This document shows, one piece after another, positions 36,587-46,049 of a DNA stretch of 64,000 nucleotides. Origin of the DNA: Caldilineales bacterium (GTDB lineage Bacteria > Chloroflexota > Anaerolineae > J102); contig JAIBAP010000001.1 in the NCBI GenBank assembly GCA_019695115.1, positions 124,001-188,000 of the forward strand. Reading direction: 5' to 3'. The notes under the pieces are model-generated. The model was not told the origin of the DNA. It searched no databases and saw only the letters and a list, made by a program, of their open reading frames with translations. A program made the translations under genes and the position numbers. Positions within the stretch are counted from its first letter, which is position 1. The number at the start of each line of letters is the position of its first letter.

Positions 36587-39199
36587 ATGCGACGAACCCT
36601 TATCTGGCTCCTGCTTTCGGCCCTGCTCCTGGCCTGGCTGCCCGCCGCAGCCTGGGCCGAGCCGCGCCCGAGCGCCCCGCCGTCCGTCTCGCAGCCGGTG
36701 GCCGACGCCATCGATCGTCTGACCCAGATCAGCGGCCGGCCGCCGGTGCAGACCACGCGCATCTTCGACCGCTACGGCAACCTGCTGTACGAGTTGAGCG
36801 ACGAGGGCCGGCGCACGATCATCTCACTCGACCGGGTTCCGGTCGCCCTCATCCAGGCCACGATCGCCACCGAGGACAAGAACTTCTACGGGCACGGTGG
36901 CGTCGATCTGGAGGCGGTGGGGCGGGCGATGTATCAGAACTGGCTGCATAGTGGCATCGTCTCGGGAGCCAGCACCATTCCGCAGCAGCTCGTCCGCAAC
37001 TTGCTGATGAGCGAGGCCGAGCGCAACGAGCTGACCTTGAACCGCAAGATGCGCGAAGCGTTTTTGGCCCTGGATCTGGACAACAAATACAGCAAAGACC
37101 AGATCCTTGAGATGTATCTGAACACGGTCTATTACGGCCATCAGGCCTATGGCGTGGCGGCTGCCGCCGAGACTTATTTCCGCAAGACGTTGGACAAGCT
37201 GACCCTGGCCGAGATCGCACTGCTGGCCGGGCTGCCGCAATCGCCCGCCGTCTACGACCCCCTCCTCAACCCCCGCGCCGCCTTCACCCGCCAGCGCATC
37301 GTCCTCGACCTGATGGAGCAGCAGGGCTATATCGACGCCGAACAAAAGGCCGCAGCGATGGCTGAGCAGGTGCGCATCATCCCGCCGCCGTTGCCGGTGT
37401 TGCGGGCGCCGCATTTCGTCGATCATGTGCGCTCGCTGCTGCTGGAGCGATACGGGCCGGAGGGAATCCACAACGGGCTGCAGGTGCACACCTCCATCGA
37501 TCTGCGCTACCAGCAACTGGCCGAGCAAATCGCTCGCGCCCAAATGGAAGAGGTAGGCGGGCGCTATCGGGCCACCAACGCCGCCGTCGTCATCCTCCAC
37601 CCACCCACGGGCCAGGTTCTGGCGCTGGTGGGCAGCCTGGACTATTACAGCGAGACGATCGACGGCCAGGTGAATATGGCCACCAGCAGGCGGCAGCCCG
37701 GCTCGGCGATCAAGCCTGTGCTGTATGCCTCGGCCTTCATGCACGGCTGGACGCCCGCCTCGGTGATCTGGGACGCCCCCATCAGCTACCAGTTGGCCGG
37801 CGGCGTCTATGCCCCGCACAACGTCACCGGCCGGCACTATGGCGCCCTGCGGCTGCGCGCCGCCCTGGCCAATTCGCTCAACGTCCCCGCCATCAAGCTG
37901 TTGTATCAAGTGGGCGTGCCCAACATGCTGCAAACGGCCGAGAAAATGGGCATCCATTCGTGGAAGGCGCCGGAGGAATCCTATGGGCTGGCCCTGGCCC
38001 TGGGCGGCTACGAGGTCTCGCTGCTGGAACTGACCAACGCCTTCGCCACCCTGGCCAACAACGGCGTCTATGCGCCCGCCAGCCCCATCACCCGCATCGA
38101 AGATGGCGCCGGCCGCCTGATCTTCGACGCCGCCACGGCCACCCCGCCCCGGCAGACCATCGACCCGGTCGCGGCCTATCAGGTCACCAGCATCCTCAGC
38201 GACGCCCGCACCCGCACGCTCGTCTTCCCCGCCGATTCGGCCCTGAATACCAGCCAGCCCACCGCCGTCAAGACCGGCACCACCGACGACTGGCGCGACA
38301 ACCTGGCCGTGGGCTACACGCCCTACATGGCCGTGGGGGTGTGGGTGGGCAACAGCAACGCCAAACCGATGAAGAACGCCTACGGCTTCCTCACCGCCGC
38401 CCCCATCTGGCACGACGTCTTCGAGACCGTGTGGGCCACCCCCAGCCTGCACCCACCCCTGGGATATGCCGGCCGGCCGCTGCCCGTGGGCTTCACCCCG
38501 CCCGATGGCATCGTCACCGCCCCCGTCTGCGACCTGCTGACGGGCCGCTTCAATCGCAACTGCCCGAAAGCCTACGAGGAAGTCTTCGCCGCCGCCCCAG
38601 CCACCGCGCCCAACCCCACTGCCATCGAGAGCGACGAACTGGCGCAGCAGCGCGGCTACTGTTTGCCCGTACTGGAGGCCGGGATGCCGACCGAGATACA
38701 GAAGGACGCTCGTTTCGTGCCCATGCCCCGTGACAGCCGTGACCGCGACGTTGCCCGCAACTGGGCCGATCGCTACAACCTGCAAGTCACAACTTTTGGC
38801 GAGTGCGACCCAGAAGCCGTCGCCCGCGACCTGTCGGGACAGCCGCCGCTACCCAAGCCCGCCCGCCTCGTCTTCCTGCCCCCGCGCAAGACCCAGGCCG
38901 CTGGCGTCGTCGAAGGCGGTCGCGTCGCCCTGGGCGAGATCGCCGCCCGCGGCCTCAACCTGCGCGCTCAGCCCGGTCTGCAGGCCACCATCCTCGGCTC
39001 GCTCCGCCACGGCCAGATTGCCGTCATCCGCCAGGGGCCGGCCAAAGCCGATGGCGAGAACTGGTACCAGATCCGGATTCTGGACAACGGTTTGGTGGGG
39101 TGGGCGGTGGGGCGATTTCTGCGCACTCTGCCTGCCGCCGACGCCGATATGGCTGCGGCGGCCCCTGCCCCCGCTCCGGCAGCCACCCCCACCCCCTGA
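36587..39199 (+). CDS. Class A penicillin-binding protein (PBP1A type) with C-terminal SH3 domain
   Basis: The 870-residue bifunctional peptidoglycan synthase has an N-terminal membrane anchor/signal (LIWLLLSALLLAWLPAA), a GT51 glycosyltransferase domain (ATEDKNFYGHGGVD with catalytic Glu95) and a transpeptidase domain with SAIK (Ser373), SLN and KTGT (about 561). The C terminus carries a bacterial SH3 domain (RGLNLRAQPG, about 785-850) that probably binds peptidoglycan, then a Pro/Ala tail. The next gene, a LysM lipoprotein, starts 10 bases later and is likely cotranscribed. Confidence 0.95.
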   Translation: MRRTLIWLLLSALLLAWLPAAAWAEPRPSAPPSVSQPVADAIDRLTQISGRPPVQTTRIFDRYGNLLYELSDEGRRTIISLDRVPVALIQATIATEDKNFYGHGGVDLEAVGRAMYQNWLHSGIVSGASTIPQQLVRNLLMSEAERNELTLNRKMREAFLALDLDNKYSKDQILEMYLNTVYYGHQAYGVAAAAETYFRKTLDKLTLAEIALLAGLPQSPAVYDPLLNPRAAFTRQRIVLDLMEQQGYIDAEQKAAAMAEQVRIIPPPLPVLRAPHFVDHVRSLLLERYGPEGIHNGLQVHTSIDLRYQQLAEQIARAQMEEVGGRYRATNAAVVILHPPTGQVLALVGSLDYYSETIDGQVNMATSRRQPGSAIKPVLYASAFMHGWTPASVIWDAPISYQLAGGVYAPHNVTGRHYGALRLRAALANSLNVPAIKLLYQVGVPNMLQTAEKMGIHSWKAPEESYGLALALGGYEVSLLELTNAFATLANNGVYAPASPITRIEDGAGRLIFDAATATPPRQTIDPVAAYQVTSILSDARTRTLVFPADSALNTSQPTAVKTGTTDDWRDNLAVGYTPYMAVGVWVGNSNAKPMKNAYGFLTAAPIWHDVFETVWATPSLHPPLGYAGRPLPVGFTPPDGIVTAPVCDLLTGRFNRNCPKAYEEVFAAAPATAPNPTAIESDELAQQRGYCLPVLEAGMPTEIQKDARFVPMPRDSRDRDVARNWADRYNLQVTTFGECDPEAVARDLSGQPPLPKPARLVFLPPRKTQAAGVVEGGRVALGEIAARGLNLRAQPGLQATILGSLRHGQIAVIRQGPAKADGENWYQIRILDNGLVGWAVGRFLRTLPAADADMAAAAPAPAPAATPTP

Positions 39200-39209
39200 G
39201 GCCGGCGCG

Positions 39210-39731
39210 ATGTCTTCTGCCTCACAATGGCGCCTGTGGATGCTTGCGGCCGTGGTTCTGGCCCTGGCGGCCTGCGCCAACCTGGCCACCTCGCCGCCCA
39301 CCCCGGAACCGCCCACGCCCACCCCTTATTTCTACACCGTGCAGCGCGGGGATACGCTGTTTGGCCTGGCCGCCCGCTTCGGCATCGAGCCAAACCGGCT
39401 GATCGAAGTCAACGAACTGGAGAACCCCAGCCTGCTGCAACCCGGCCAGAAGCTGCTGATCTCCGACCGGGTGACCGTCTCGGGCCGGGTGCTGCCCACG
39501 GCCACGCCCACACCGCGGCCTTGCGTCCTGGGCTGCAAACAGCGTAATGACGAATGCCAGATCAAGGCCGTTCGCGCCCGGCTGGATGGCACAAAGCTGT
39601 ATGCCCTGCCCAGCGACGATCTCTATCCCCTGGCCGAGGCCGACCTCTGGTTCTGCCGCGAGGAGGAGGCGCAGGCGGCAGGGTGGGTGCATTGGACGCC
39701 AGCTGGGCCGGCGACGCCGACGAGTCCCTAA
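39210..39731 (+). CDS. LysM-domain lipoprotein
   Basis: The 173-residue protein has a lipoprotein signal peptide with lipobox LAAC (about residues 19-22), a Pro/Thr linker, one LysM domain (YTVQRGDTLFGLAARFG to LLQPGQKLLIS, about 42-87) and a Cys-containing C-terminal region of unknown fold. LysM binds glycan strands, so it is a cell-wall-associated lipoprotein. It is downstream of a PBP with an SH3 domain. Its TAA stop is part of the terminator stem. Confidence 0.9.
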   Translation: MSSASQWRLWMLAAVVLALAACANLATSPPTPEPPTPTPYFYTVQRGDTLFGLAARFGIEPNRLIEVNELENPSLLQPGQKLLISDRVTVSGRVLPTATPTPRPCVLGCKQRNDECQIKAVRARLDGTKLYALPSDDLYPLAEADLWFCREEEAQAAGWVHWTPAGPATPTSP

Positions 39732-39762
39732 ACCCTAAAGGTCTTGGAGACCTTTAGGGTTT
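39730..39762. terminator. Perfect bidirectional terminator overlapping two stop codons
   Basis: Arms 39730-39744 and 39748-39762 (AAACCCTAAAGGTCT and its exact complement) form a 15-bp stem with a TGG loop, A-rich on the left and T-rich on the right, so it can act in both directions. The TAA of the LysM gene and the TAA of the CoA-binding gene both lie within it. Confidence 0.92.
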
Positions 39763-40170
39763 GCTCTGTGCGCGCCAATGGCGATGCTCAACCAGCATAC
39801 AGGCGTCCATCACCACCAGCAGCCCGGCCGCCCGCGCCCTGGCCGCCGCTGCTCCATCGACGATGCCCAACTGCATCCACACGGCTTTGGCGCCGATGGT
39901 GATGGCCTGGTCCACCACCGGCCCCACTTCCTCGCTGCGGCGGAAGATGAGCACGAGATCGACGGCCTGGGGGACGGCCAGCAGGTCGGGATAGGCGGGC
40001 TGGCCGAGGGCGGCGCTGAGGTGGGGGTTGACGGGGATGATGTGATAGCCCTGGCTTTGCAGATAGTCGGGCACGTAGTAGCCGGCGCGGGCAGGCTTGG
40101 ATGAGAAGCCGACGACAGCGATGGTGTGGGTTTGGGCCAGGATGGCGGGGATGGGGTCGGGTGCGGGCAT
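39754..40170 (-). CDS. CoA-binding (YccU-like) domain protein
   Basis: This 138-residue Rossmann-type protein has the CoA_binding_2 pattern TIAVVGFSSKPARAGYYVP, IIPVNPH, then DLVLIFRRSEEVGPVV and AKAVWMQLG. Small proteins of this family bind CoA, but their role is poorly known. It is a paralog of the C-terminal domain of the histidine kinase at 50499-52331. Start is ATG 40170. It is convergent with the LysM gene. Confidence 0.9.
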   Translation of the reverse strand: MPAPDPIPAILAQTHTIAVVGFSSKPARAGYYVPDYLQSQGYHIIPVNPHLSAALGQPAYPDLLAVPQAVDLVLIFRRSEEVGPVVDQAITIGAKAVWMQLGIVDGAAAARARAAGLLVVMDACMLVEHRHWRAQSKP

Positions 40171-40557
40171 GTGCGGGTGACTGGGGGTGAAGGAGACAGG
40201 ATGACGGCATTGTAAACGAAGGTGCATATGTATCGCCAGACAAACGTCCTAAGCTCATGAAGCCAGGGAATGCATTGCAAATTACACAATTCGTCTTCCA
40301 ACGATTTCGATCCCATTGCAATAGGAATTACAATGCTGCCGATCTATCAAAACGACGCCCTGATAGAAGGCTCAACTGTTTCTATTGATCGCTAGGTTGA
40401 TTTGTTGTGAAGGTCATAAACCGTGAAGCGTGAAACGTGAGAAAACGTCCGCGATTTTCACGCCTCGCGCATCACGTTTCAGGACTGAGTATCATTTCTT
40501 TAGCTAGCCATCGATAGTTCAACCTCAGTTGCATCGCAGCAATGACAGGATGACACG
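40171..40557. repeat. Intergenic region with GTGAAAC heptads and inverted arm
   Basis: This 387-base divergent gap has no gene. It holds GTGAAGC/GTGAAAC heptads at 40423-40443 and a reverse-complement arm at 40458-40481; TGAAACGTGA (40431-40440) pairs exactly with TCACGTTTCA (40472-40481). The remaining sequence is comparatively AT-rich and probably holds the promoters of the two divergent genes, but no convincing -35/-10 pair was found. Confidence 0.6.
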
Positions 40558-43284
40558 ATGGAAAATATTGGGAAAGAAGGCCGCTCCCTGAACCTGTATG
40601 CGGCCTGGCAGGAACTGACCGAACAGGCGGCGCGGCAAGCAGCGCAAGGTCAACCCTGGCTGCTGAGGCTGCTGGCAGAGAGAGGAGCAGCGCTGGCCCC
40701 GCGCTATGCTCTGTGGAAAGGGCGGCTCCGGCGCATGCGCTTGGGTGAGCAGAAATGGTTACGGCGCAAGCTGGGCGCCGGCTTGGCGGGCGCCGCCCTG
40801 CTCCTGGCGCTTAGCGGCGCCCCCACCGTTCATGCTGGAAACCCCATCGTCGTCGATGGCGCCATCTGCACCCTGGCGGATGCCATCACCGCGGCCAACA
40901 CCGACGCAGCCGTCGGCGGCTGCACAACCGGCTATGCCGGCGCCGACATCATCGACGTGCAAGCCGATGTGTCGCTCACAACCGCAAACAACACCACCTA
41001 CGACCGCACCGGGCTGCCGGTGATCACCAGTGCGATCACCATCGAGGGCAACGGCCACAGCATCAGCCGGATCGGCGGAACTGGTTTTCGTATCCTGGCG
41101 GTGGGCAGCGGCGGCGACCTGACCTTGAACAGCGTCACGGTTAGTGGAGGTCGGGCGGCGGATCTCGACTTCAATCGCTTCGGCGGCGGTATCTTTGCCA
41201 AGTCGGCTGCTCTGTCCATCTCGAACAGCACCGTCTCTGGCAATTGGGCTTTCGATGGCGGCGGCATCTATGCCCGTTCCGCCACGGTCATGGTATCGAA
41301 TAGTATGGTGACCGATAATGGCGCTCACTATCCCTTATCTCATGGCTGCGGCGGCGGCATCAAAGTCGTGAACTCAACGCTGATTGTTTCGAGCAGTACG
41401 CTGAGCGAGAATTCCGCCGGAGTTTGCGGCGGCGCTATCGCCGCCTCTCTAGCAAGTGTCATGATTTCAGATAGCACGGTAGACAGCAACGATACATTTG
41501 ATTTATGGTTTGGCGGTTTCGGCGGGGGCATCAATGTCGGGAGTTCGACACTGACAGTTCTGAACAGCCTGCTGAGCGATAACACGGCCGACTTCGGAGG
41601 AGGCATCGAAGCCTCAGGGTCGACTTTGGTGCTTTCTGACAGCACACTGAGCGGCAACGCGGCTTGGAACTACTCCGGCGGGGGCATCAATATCTACGCT
41701 TCGACGTTGACAGTCTCGACAAGCACGCTCGACAATAACCTGGCCTACACCTTTGGGGGCGGCATCGGTGGCTGGTCCGCAGAGATCGTGATCTCAGCCA
41801 GCACCCTTTCTGGCAACTCGGCAAGTTCGTATGGCGGTGGCATTTATGCTGGGTCTGCCTCACTTACAATCTCGAACAGCACCCTCACCGGCAACTCGGC
41901 TGCCCATGCTGGCGGCGGTATTCATACCAACGCCAGCCAGGTGACCCTCCGGCGCAGCCTGATCAGCGGCAACGTGGCCGGCGCAGCAGGCAATGAGGTG
42001 TACAACAATGCCAGTGCAATCACTGCCGCCAACTTCAACCTCTTTGGCCACAAGGGTGAGACCAACGCCCAGGCCTTCACCAACTTCACCCCCTCCGGCT
42101 CAGACATCACCGCCACCTGGGGTGGCAAGGCGCCCACTACACTTGCCGGCATTGTCAACCTCGTCCTGGCTGATAACGACAGCACGGTCGCGGCTGGCGC
42201 TCCCCCAGGTAGCATCGTCCAGACTCTGGCCCTTCCGTCCGGCAGCCCTGCCATCGACAAAGCCCCTTCGGCTGACTGTATCGCCCCCACCTTCGACCTA
42301 GACCAACGCGCCAAGCCCCGCAACACCGACGGCGACGGCAGCGCCAGCAGCAACGAGTGCGACATCGGCGCCTTCGAGCTACAGACAGCATCTTTCCAGC
42401 GCATCATCGTCCACAAACAGACCCTGCCCAACGGCGACCCCACCGAATTTCAGTTCAAGTTGCGGGGGCCGGTGGGCCGCGACTTCAGCCTGGCCGACGA
42501 CGAACCACACAGCACCGGCCAGATCCCAGAGGGCATCTACACCCTGGAAGAGATCCTGCCCCCCGGCTGGGACCCCGCCATCCCGCTCGCTTCGATGACC
42601 TGCGACGACGGCAGCCCGCTTTCGGCCCTCGACCTGGCCGCCGACGAGGTGCTGTTGTGCCACTTCCTCAACTACAAACGTGGGAACATCATCGTCAAGA
42701 AGGCAACGATCCCGCCCGTGGCTTCGCCCAACTTCGCCATGAAACTGATCGACGCCAGCAGCAATGCCCAGACCCTGTTCTCGCTGGCAAACGGCGGGCA
42801 GTTCGACACCGGCGCCCTCAGTTCCGTCCCCACCTACAAGCTGCTGGAGCCGGCGGCGACGCTGCCGGGCGGCTGGAAGAAGAAGTCCATCGCCTGCAAC
42901 AACGGCTCGCCAGGGACGGCCATCGTCGTGCCGCCGGGCGGGACGGTGACCTGCACGGTGACGAACGAGAACTCGGCCCCCACCAACATCCTGCTTTCGA
43001 ACGTCTCGGTGGCAGAGAACAAGGCCGTCGGGACGCTGGTGGGGACGCTGACTGCCAGCGATGCGATTGCCGGCGACGCGCACACGTTCGCCTTTGTCGA
43101 TGACGGCACGCCTGGGGCGAGTGGGAACGGGAGCTTCCAGATTGCCGGCAACCAGTTACAGACAAATGCGGTCTTCGACTACGAGACGAAGACGAGCTAC
43201 AACATCAAGCTGAAGGCGACGGACACGGCGGGGCAGACGAAGGTAAAGAACTTCGTGATCAGGATTCTTGACAAGCCAGGTTGA
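40558..43284 (+). CDS. Secreted beta-helix (Pmp/CSLREA-like) surface protein with cadherin-like C terminus
   Basis: The 908-residue protein has an unusual cytoplasmic N-terminal extension of about 75 residues before a signal segment (GAGLAGAALLLALSGAPTVHA). Then come a C-T-L-A-D-A motif (CTLADAITAANTDA), about twelve repeats of the (S/L)SNSTVSGN-GGGI type forming a right-handed beta-helix (about 150-480), two SpaA/prealbumin-like Ig modules (IIVHKQTLPNGDPTEF; NIIVKKAT) and one cadherin-like domain (ENKAVGTLVGTLTASD). It is probably an adhesin or surface-layer protein. No sorting motif was seen. Confidence 0.85.
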   Translation: MENIGKEGRSLNLYAAWQELTEQAARQAAQGQPWLLRLLAERGAALAPRYALWKGRLRRMRLGEQKWLRRKLGAGLAGAALLLALSGAPTVHAGNPIVVDGAICTLADAITAANTDAAVGGCTTGYAGADIIDVQADVSLTTANNTTYDRTGLPVITSAITIEGNGHSISRIGGTGFRILAVGSGGDLTLNSVTVSGGRAADLDFNRFGGGIFAKSAALSISNSTVSGNWAFDGGGIYARSATVMVSNSMVTDNGAHYPLSHGCGGGIKVVNSTLIVSSSTLSENSAGVCGGAIAASLASVMISDSTVDSNDTFDLWFGGFGGGINVGSSTLTVLNSLLSDNTADFGGGIEASGSTLVLSDSTLSGNAAWNYSGGGINIYASTLTVSTSTLDNNLAYTFGGGIGGWSAEIVISASTLSGNSASSYGGGIYAGSASLTISNSTLTGNSAAHAGGGIHTNASQVTLRRSLISGNVAGAAGNEVYNNASAITAANFNLFGHKGETNAQAFTNFTPSGSDITATWGGKAPTTLAGIVNLVLADNDSTVAAGAPPGSIVQTLALPSGSPAIDKAPSADCIAPTFDLDQRAKPRNTDGDGSASSNECDIGAFELQTASFQRIIVHKQTLPNGDPTEFQFKLRGPVGRDFSLADDEPHSTGQIPEGIYTLEEILPPGWDPAIPLASMTCDDGSPLSALDLAADEVLLCHFLNYKRGNIIVKKATIPPVASPNFAMKLIDASSNAQTLFSLANGGQFDTGALSSVPTYKLLEPAATLPGGWKKKSIACNNGSPGTAIVVPPGGTVTCTVTNENSAPTNILLSNVSVAENKAVGTLVGTLTASDAIAGDAHTFAFVDDGTPGASGNGSFQIAGNQLQTNAVFDYETKTSYNIKLKATDTAGQTKVKNFVIRILDKPG

Positions 43285-43292
43285 GCGGGGAA

Positions 43293-43331
43293 GGTAAGTG
43301 GTCCTCTGGCTTAGGCAGATGACCACTTACC
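43293..43331. terminator. Terminator-like inverted repeat between convergent genes
   Basis: GGTAAGTGGTC (43293-43303) and GACCACTTACC (43321-43331) pair exactly over 11 bp with a 17-base loop. It fills the 57-base gap between the beta-helix gene and the response regulator gene and could end both transcripts, although there is no U-tract. Confidence 0.6.
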
Positions 43332-43341
43332 AGCGACTTCT

Positions 43342-43974
43342 TCAGCCCAAGCGCAAGATGCCCTTCTCCAGCGCGGCCATTACCGCCGAGGTGCGGTCGC
43401 TGACGCCCAGTTTGCCATAGATGTGGATCAGATGGGTCTTGACCGTGGCCTCGCTGATATGGAGCCGGCGTCCGACCTCGCGATTGCTACAGCCCTCGGC
43501 GACGAACTCAAGCACTTCGATCTCGCGGGCGCTGAGTTGTTCCTCGGCCGGGGCGCGCATCCGGCCTAGCAGACGCGAGGCCACGGCCGGCGCCAACACC
43601 GTTTCGCCTCGCGCCGCGGCGCGGATGGCGCGGAACAGGTCGTCGCGCGGGGCGTCCTTCAGCACATAGCCGGTGGCGCCAGCTTCGATGGCGGCGAGGA
43701 TGTCGGCGTCGCTATCGTAGGTGGTGAGAACGAGGACGTGGGCCGGGTTTTGGCGCAGCCGCAGAGTGCGGATGGCAGCCACGCCATCCATCTCCGGCAT
43801 ACGCAGATCCATCAGCACCACGTCCGGCCGCAGTTGGATCGCCTGCTCGACGCCATCGGCGCCGTGCACAGCCTCGCCCACCACGGCAAAATCTGTCTGC
43901 CCGGCCAGCATCCCGGCCAGCCCTTCGCGCACGACCGGGTGATCGTCGACAATGAGGATGCGGATTGGATTCAT
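43342..43974 (-). CDS. NarL/LuxR-family response regulator
   Basis: The 210-residue protein has a receiver domain (ILIVDDHPVVREGL with acidic pocket, DVVLMDLRMPEMDG with phosphoacceptor Asp, VLVLTTYD, YVLKDA) and a C-terminal LuxR helix-turn-helix (LSAREIEVLEFVAEGCSNRE). The start overlaps the kinase stop by 4 bases (ATGA). It probably regulates the upstream ABC transporter operon in response to the cognate kinase. Confidence 0.95.
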   Translation of the reverse strand: MNPIRILIVDDHPVVREGLAGMLAGQTDFAVVGEAVHGADGVEQAIQLRPDVVLMDLRMPEMDGVAAIRTLRLRQNPAHVLVLTTYDSDADILAAIEAGATGYVLKDAPRDDLFRAIRAAARGETVLAPAVASRLLGRMRAPAEEQLSAREIEVLEFVAEGCSNREVGRRLHISEATVKTHLIHIYGKLGVSDRTSAVMAALEKGILRLG

Positions 43975-45224
43975 GCCGGCAACTCCACGACCAGCGTCGT
44001 GCCCTCGCCAGGGGCGCTCTCGATCAGCAGGGTGCCGCCCAACTGCGTCACCCGCTCACGCATCGCCTGCAAGCCAAACCCTCCCTCCGGCCCGGCGATG
44101 GTGGGCAGCCTGCCGACGCCCACACCATCATCCTGGACATCGAGCACCACCAGATCGGGCATGTAGGAAAGCGTCAGCGAAGCCTGGCCCGCCGAGGCAT
44201 GCCGGCGGATGTTGGCCAGCGCTTCCTGCGCCGTGCGCAGGAGTGTAACCTCTAATTCGGGGGGCAAGGGTCGCGGGGCGCCCGTGATGGCGACATTCGC
44301 CCTGAGACCGGTCTCTTCCGCCCATGCGGCCGACACCCGCTCGATGGCCTCAGCCAGGGTAGCCTGGTCGAGCTGCTGCGGCTGCAAATCCTGGACGACG
44401 CGACGAGCCTGCTCCAGACTCTCGCGAGCAGTGCGCCGGGCGAAGTCCAGGTGGCGGCGCACGACCGCCTCATTGCCCGGCAGTCCCTGTTCAGCCGCCT
44501 CGAGGTGCATGACGATGCTGGTAAAACCCTGGGCCAGGGTGTCGTGGATCTCATGGGCCAGGCGTTGCCGCTCGGCCAAAACACCCGCGCGGCGCTCGGA
44601 GGCGGCCAATTCCTTCTGGGTGGCTTCCAACTCGTGGATCAGACTCTGGCGGCGCATACTCTGGCGCAGAATGGCGTCGATGAAGGCCGCCAGCACCACA
44701 CCCGCCAGGGCGACAAAACCCCAGATCCAGATCGTGGGGCTGTCGAGCGTCGCCCGGTCGAAGTCCACCGTCCTCGCTTCCAGGTACGCCAGCCCGGCTG
44801 AAAAGAGGATGCCGCCGGGGATGGACAACCAGATCGGGAGCCAGAAGAACATCTGGCTGAAGACGCCGCCCAGGAAGAAATTGAAGACGCCATCGATGCG
44901 GGTCAAGGCATACCACAGAGCGATGATCAGGACGATGTAGCTCACCAGCAGCCAGCTATGTTCCCGAACCTGAACCTGCCGGTGGGGGAGGTAGTAGGCA
45001 ATGAAACCATGAGCGACCAACGCCAGCGCCGCCAGTCCTGTCGCCCACAACAGGCTCGGCCACGGCAAGTCGGTGGCCAGCCAGGAAATGGCGAGTGGCG
45101 CCAGCAACGAAAGCCCAAACACGGCCGACCAGATGCGGTTCCAACGCAGCAAGACGTCGTCGGCGTGGGCAGAGGCGGGCGTGGGCGGCTGAGGTGGGGC
45201 CATCAGGGAGCGCGCAGGGGCCAT
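43971..45224 (-). CDS. NarX/DesK-type membrane sensor histidine kinase
   Basis: The protein of about 417 residues has five or six predicted membrane segments in its first 200 residues, a HisKA_3 H-box (RLAHEIHDTLAQGFTSIVMH, phospho-His in HEIHD) and a HATPase domain with DVQDDGVGVG and GGFGLQAMRERV. No extracytoplasmic sensor domain is visible, so it probably senses within the membrane or through the transporter. Start candidates are ATG 45224 and 45203; the longer frame to 45677 runs antisense-like through the permease gene and is rejected. Confidence 0.9.
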   Translation of the reverse strand: MAPARSLMAPPQPPTPASAHADDVLLRWNRIWSAVFGLSLLAPLAISWLATDLPWPSLLWATGLAALALVAHGFIAYYLPHRQVQVREHSWLLVSYIVLIIALWYALTRIDGVFNFFLGGVFSQMFFWLPIWLSIPGGILFSAGLAYLEARTVDFDRATLDSPTIWIWGFVALAGVVLAAFIDAILRQSMRRQSLIHELEATQKELAASERRAGVLAERQRLAHEIHDTLAQGFTSIVMHLEAAEQGLPGNEAVVRRHLDFARRTARESLEQARRVVQDLQPQQLDQATLAEAIERVSAAWAEETGLRANVAITGAPRPLPPELEVTLLRTAQEALANIRRHASAGQASLTLSYMPDLVVLDVQDDGVGVGRLPTIAGPEGGFGLQAMRERVTQLGGTLLIESAPGEGTTLVVELPA

Positions 45225-45271
45225 GAATGAGCAGTGCAAGCACAGTGGAAACGCTGGCAGTGTAACACGCC

Positions 45272-46015
45272 CTATTCCCAGCGGAAAAGGCGGGCGGAAA
45301 CGAACGCTCCCACACCCAGCATGACCACCATGAGCCAAACCGCCGCTGTATCCCAGCCGCGGCCAAACCACAGGCCTTGCAGCAAGGTCACGACAAAAGT
45401 CAACGGCAGCTTCTCGGCTACCTTCTGCACGCCTTCGGGCATGATCAACAAGGGCAGTGTGGCGCCGGAGAGGAACATCATGGGGAAGAAAAGCACCTGC
45501 CCCACCACCTGGGCAGCGCGGCTGGTAGGGGCGACGCTGGCGATCAGGTAGCCGAAGGCGACGAAGGCCAGGGCGCAAAGCAAGAAACCGGTCATCAAGG
45601 CCAGCCAGTTGCCAGCGAAGCGCAAGTCGAAGGCCAGCCGTCCGACGACGATGACAAGCGCCATCGCCAGCGTACACACGCTCAGGTAGACGGCGACATC
45701 GGCGGCAAAGTAGGCGCTGGGGCGCAGAGGCGAAGCGCGCAGACGGCGCAACTCTTTGCGTTCGCGGGCAGAGGCCACGGCGATGGGGATGCTCATAAAG
45801 GCCACAGTGCCGATGATGATGGCGGCCAGGGCGGGCACCTCGGTGTCGATGTAGCCAAATGGCCCGCCAAAGAAGGCGCTGCCCGGTTCGTTGCCCCAGA
45901 TCAGGCCGTAGAGCAAGAGCAAGAGCAGAGGGAAGACCAGGGTGAAGAAGAAGGCGAGCGGTTCGCGCAGGAAGAGCTTGAACTGAACGAAGGTGAGTTT
46001 GGCAAAGGCGTGCAT
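45272..46015 (-). CDS. ABC-2 type transporter permease
   Basis: The 247-residue protein has about six membrane segments, with the ABC-2 pattern FFFTLVFPLLLLLLYG near the N terminus and FLSGATLPLLIMPEGVQ in the conserved middle loop. An AGGAGG ribosome binding site precedes the ATG. It follows its ATPase by 34 bases. This DrrB/NodJ-like family exports drugs, lipids or antimicrobial compounds; the substrate is unknown. Confidence 0.92.
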   Translation of the reverse strand: MHAFAKLTFVQFKLFLREPLAFFFTLVFPLLLLLLYGLIWGNEPGSAFFGGPFGYIDTEVPALAAIIIGTVAFMSIPIAVASARERKELRRLRASPLRPSAYFAADVAVYLSVCTLAMALVIVVGRLAFDLRFAGNWLALMTGFLLCALAFVAFGYLIASVAPTSRAAQVVGQVLFFPMMFLSGATLPLLIMPEGVQKVAEKLPLTFVVTLLQGLWFGRGWDTAAVWLMVVMLGVGAFVSARLFRWE

Positions 46016-46049
46016 AGGGCCTCCTGAAAGTGAAAGGGGGGCGGGATCA

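Noticed and set aside
36824-38785. 653-codon leftward frame opposite the PBP gene
   Set aside because: Its translation is Gly/Gln/His-rich without any domain pattern. The opposite strand encodes a complete GT51/transpeptidase with all motifs.
45225-45677. Extended N terminus of the sensor kinase
   Set aside because: The extension runs through the permease gene in another frame and has Arg/Ala-rich shadow composition. The membrane region starts after ATG 45224.
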